Assembly: GCA_051883395.1 (NCBI GenBank)
Contig: JBJETQ010000015.1
Coordinates: 1-5,841 of the forward strand
Length of the DNA: 5,841 nt
DNA from: HGM11368 sp051883395
GTDB taxonomy: Bacteria; Bacillota; Clostridia; Christensenellales; UBA3700
Direction: 5' to 3'
A program made the translations under genes and the position numbers. The notes under the pieces were generated by a model. That model did no database searches and was not told the origin of the DNA. It was given only the letters and a program-made list of their open reading frames with translations. Of the stretch, positions 3,806 through 5,841 are shown piece after piece (the stretch's first letter is position 1; each line of letters starts with the position of its first letter).

Positions 3806-5841
3806 ATGGGCAAAAAAATGACTATCGACGGTAATACGGCTGCCGCTCATATCGCTTATGCTTTCAGCGAAGTTGCGGCTATATATCCTATTACCCCGTC
3901 TTCCCCTATGGCAGAAAACTGCGATGAGTGGGCAAACCAGGGCAGAAAAAACCTTTTTGGTCAGGTATTGAAATTGGCAGAAATGGAATCTGAGGCAGGT
4001 GCTGCCGGCGCCGTTCACGGCTCTTTGATGGCAGGTGCGTTGACTTCCACGTTTACGGCAAGCCAAGGCTTGTTGCTTATGATTCCTAATATGTACAAAA
4101 TAGCAGGAGAATTGACTCCTTGCGTATTCCACGTAAGCGCAAGAGCTCTTGCATACCACGCACTCAATATCTTTGGAGATCACAGCGACGTTATGGCATG
4201 TCGTCAGACGGGATTTGCAATGCTCTGCTCCAACTCTGTACAAGAAGTTATGGACTTGGCTTTGGTAGCGCATTTTGCAACGCTCAAATCAAGAGTTCCG
4301 TTCTTGCACTTCTTCGACGGTTTCCGTACTTCGCACGAAGTATCAAAGATAGAAATGATAGATTATGCGGATATTTTGCCAACCTTCAACAGCAAATACG
4401 CTCAATACGTAGCCGAATTCAAACAGCGTGCTCTCAATCCTGAACACCCTACTCAAAAAGGTACGGCTCAGAACCCTGATATTTACTTCCAGAACAGAGA
4501 AGCTTGCAATACTTATTACAACAACGTTCCTGCTATCGTAGAAGAAGCAATGCAGGACGTACAAAAGATTACCGGACGCAGCTACAATCTTTACGATTAC
4601 TATGGAGCTCCAGATGCAGAAGACGTAATCGTCGTTATGGGTAGCGGTGCAGAAACAATCAGCGAAACAGTTGATTATCTCAACGCAAGAGGAGCAAAAG
4701 TCGGCGTAATCAAAGTAAGACTTTTCAGACCTTTTGCAGTAGACAAGTTTGCTGCGGCAATTCCTGCTTCCGTCAAGAACATCACCGTTCTCGACAGAGT
4801 AAAAGAATGCGGCAGCGCAGGCGAACCACTCTATCTCGACGTTGTTGCCGCAATAGCGGAAGCTAAGAGAAACATCAACGTAGTAGGCGGAAGATTTGGT
4901 CTCGGCAGCAAAGAATTTACTCCTTCTATGGTCAACGCTATCTACCAAAATATGGCAAGCGGAACTCCAAAAAATCACTTTACCGTTGGTATCGTAGACG
5001 ACGTAACGGGTACGTCTTTGGATGTCAAAGACAACATAGACGCATCACCTGCCGACGCTATCAGCTGCCAATTCTACGGACTTGGTTCTGACGGTACCGT
5101 AGGTAGCAACAAAAACTCTATCAAAATTATCGGCGACTACACCGAAAAATATGCTCAGGCATATTTTGCATACGACTCCAAGAAGTCAGGCGGTCTGACT
5201 GTTTCTCATCTCAGATTCGGCGACACTCCTATCAGAAGCGCATATCTTATCGACCATGCTGACTTCGTGGCTTGCCACAATTCTTCTTACGTCATCAAAT
5301 ACGATATGATTTCTTCTCTCAAAGACGGCGGTACCTTCCTGCTCAACAGCCCATGGACGGTAGAAGAAATGGAAGAAAAACTTCCTGCTTCAATGAAACG
5401 CCTTATTGCAAGAAAGAATATCAAATTCTACAATATCGACGCTATCAAGGTCGTAAGCGAGATTGGACTTGGCAACCGTATATCTACCGCAATGCAGGCT
5501 TGTTTCTTCAAATTGTCGGGAGTAATCGATTATGCGGAAGCAGAAAAGCATATGAAAGAGTTTGTTGTAAAATCTTTCTCCAAGAAGGGTGAAAAGGTTG
5601 TCAACCAGAACTTTGCCGCTATCGACAACGCAATCAACAATATAGTAGAAATCAAATATCCACAGTCTTGGGCAGACGCTACTACCGGCGCAACGGCAGC
5701 CAAAGTAACCGACGACAAGTATTTCAACGAAATTATCGAACCTATCCTTGCTCAGGAAGGCAACAAGCTCCCTGTATCGGCATTTATGCCTAACGCAGAC
5801 GGTTGCGTGCCTACCGCTACCACCCAATTCGAAAAGCGTGG
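3806..5841 (+). CDS. nifJ: Pyruvate:ferredoxin (flavodoxin) oxidoreductase, N-terminal part
   Basis: The enzyme oxidatively decarboxylates pyruvate with CoA to acetyl-CoA and CO2, passing electrons to ferredoxin or flavodoxin. It is a cytoplasmic TPP and iron-sulfur enzyme of anaerobes. The frame is open for 678 codons to the window edge; the full protein is usually near 1,170-1,200 residues. Domain I has YPITPSSPMAE (27-37, Thr30 at the pyruvate-binding position), SEAGAAGAVHG (62-72, Glu63 expected to activate TPP) and VSARAL (110-115, Arg113). The second domain has VVMGSGAET (276-284) and VIKVRLFRPF (301-310). The gamma/CoA domain has VGIVDDVTG (394-402), GLGSDGTVGSNKN (425-437) and GDTPIRS (472-478). 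The EKR motif is at 676-678, just before the edge. The 4Fe-4S ferredoxin and TPP domains lie outside. It is divergent from the ecf operon, with its own strong promoter. The related 2-oxoacid enzymes cannot be fully excluded, but this single-chain architecture favours pyruvate. Confidence 0.95.
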   Translation, partial: MGKKMTIDGNTAAAHIAYAFSEVAAIYPITPSSPMAENCDEWANQGRKNLFGQVLKLAEMESEAGAAGAVHGSLMAGALTSTFTASQGLLLMIPNMYKIAGELTPCVFHVSARALAYHALNIFGDHSDVMACRQTGFAMLCSNSVQEVMDLALVAHFATLKSRVPFLHFFDGFRTSHEVSKIEMIDYADILPTFNSKYAQYVAEFKQRALNPEHPTQKGTAQNPDIYFQNREACNTYYNNVPAIVEEAMQDVQKITGRSYNLYDYYGAPDAEDVIVVMGSGAETISETVDYLNARGAKVGVIKVRLFRPFAVDKFAAAIPASVKNITVLDRVKECGSAGEPLYLDVVAAIAEAKRNINVVGGRFGLGSKEFTPSMVNAIYQNMASGTPKNHFTVGIVDDVTGTSLDVKDNIDASPADAISCQFYGLGSDGTVGSNKNSIKIIGDYTEKYAQAYFAYDSKKSGGLTVSHLRFGDTPIRSAYLIDHADFVACHNSSYVIKYDMISSLKDGGTFLLNSPWTVEEMEEKLPASMKRLIARKNIKFYNIDAIKVVSEIGLGNRISTAMQACFFKLSGVIDYAEAEKHMKEFVVKSFSKKGEKVVNQNFAAIDNAINNIVEIKYPQSWADATTGATAAKVTDDKYFNEIIEPILAQEGNKLPVSAFMPNADGCVPTATTQFEKR

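Noticed and set aside
4343..4978. 211-codon leftward open frame inside the oxidoreductase gene
   Set aside because: It is antisense to a strongly conserved coding region with intact domain motifs. The translation is Ser/Cys/Tyr-rich shadow sequence without a domain or a convincing start.

Overview
The window reads as ordinary chromosome from an anaerobic, moderately AT-rich Bacillota (Clostridia-like) bacterium. The evidence is the order ecfA1-ecfA2-ecfT-truA-rplM, typical of that phylum, together with strong GGAGG-type ribosome binding sites, three good vegetative (sigma-A-type) promoters, and a pyruvate:ferredoxin oxidoreductase gene, which points to anaerobic pyruvate metabolism. The exact genus cannot be read from this sequence.

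Layout. About 3.6 kb is transcribed leftward (minus strand). In transcription order it holds ecfA1 (3597-2761), ecfA2 (2776-1859), ecfT (1862-996), truA (996-244), a promoter plus structured leader (about 206-98), and the first 32 codons of rplM (97-1, cut by the window edge). The first four genes are packed with overlaps of 16, 4 and 1 bases and are clearly one translationally coupled operon. A 208-base AT-rich divergent intergenic region (3598-3805) holds one promoter for the ecf operon and one for the rightward gene. From 3806 to the window end, one long rightward frame (678 codons, still open) encodes the N-terminal part of pyruvate:ferredoxin oxidoreductase. It covers the first two domains, the CoA/gamma domain and the start of the EKR domain. 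The ferredoxin and C-terminal TPP domains lie beyond the window.

How the genes work together. EcfA1, EcfA2 and EcfT form the shared energising module of group II ECF vitamin/metal importers. No substrate-binding S component is present, so the S proteins must be encoded elsewhere. TruA modifies tRNA anticodon arms and L13 is a large-subunit ribosomal protein, so the leftward block couples micronutrient uptake to translation functions. The rightward gene feeds acetyl-CoA and reduced ferredoxin into central metabolism.

No mobile element, CRISPR array, tRNA, rRNA or clearly novel system is visible. The points most worth a second look are the two competing folds in the rplM leader, the repeats around the oxidoreductase promoter, the Ser-Arg-Cys form of the second EcfT coupling motif, a TruA C-terminal motif change, and the ecf operon sitting next to a divergent metabolic gene instead of behind rplQ.
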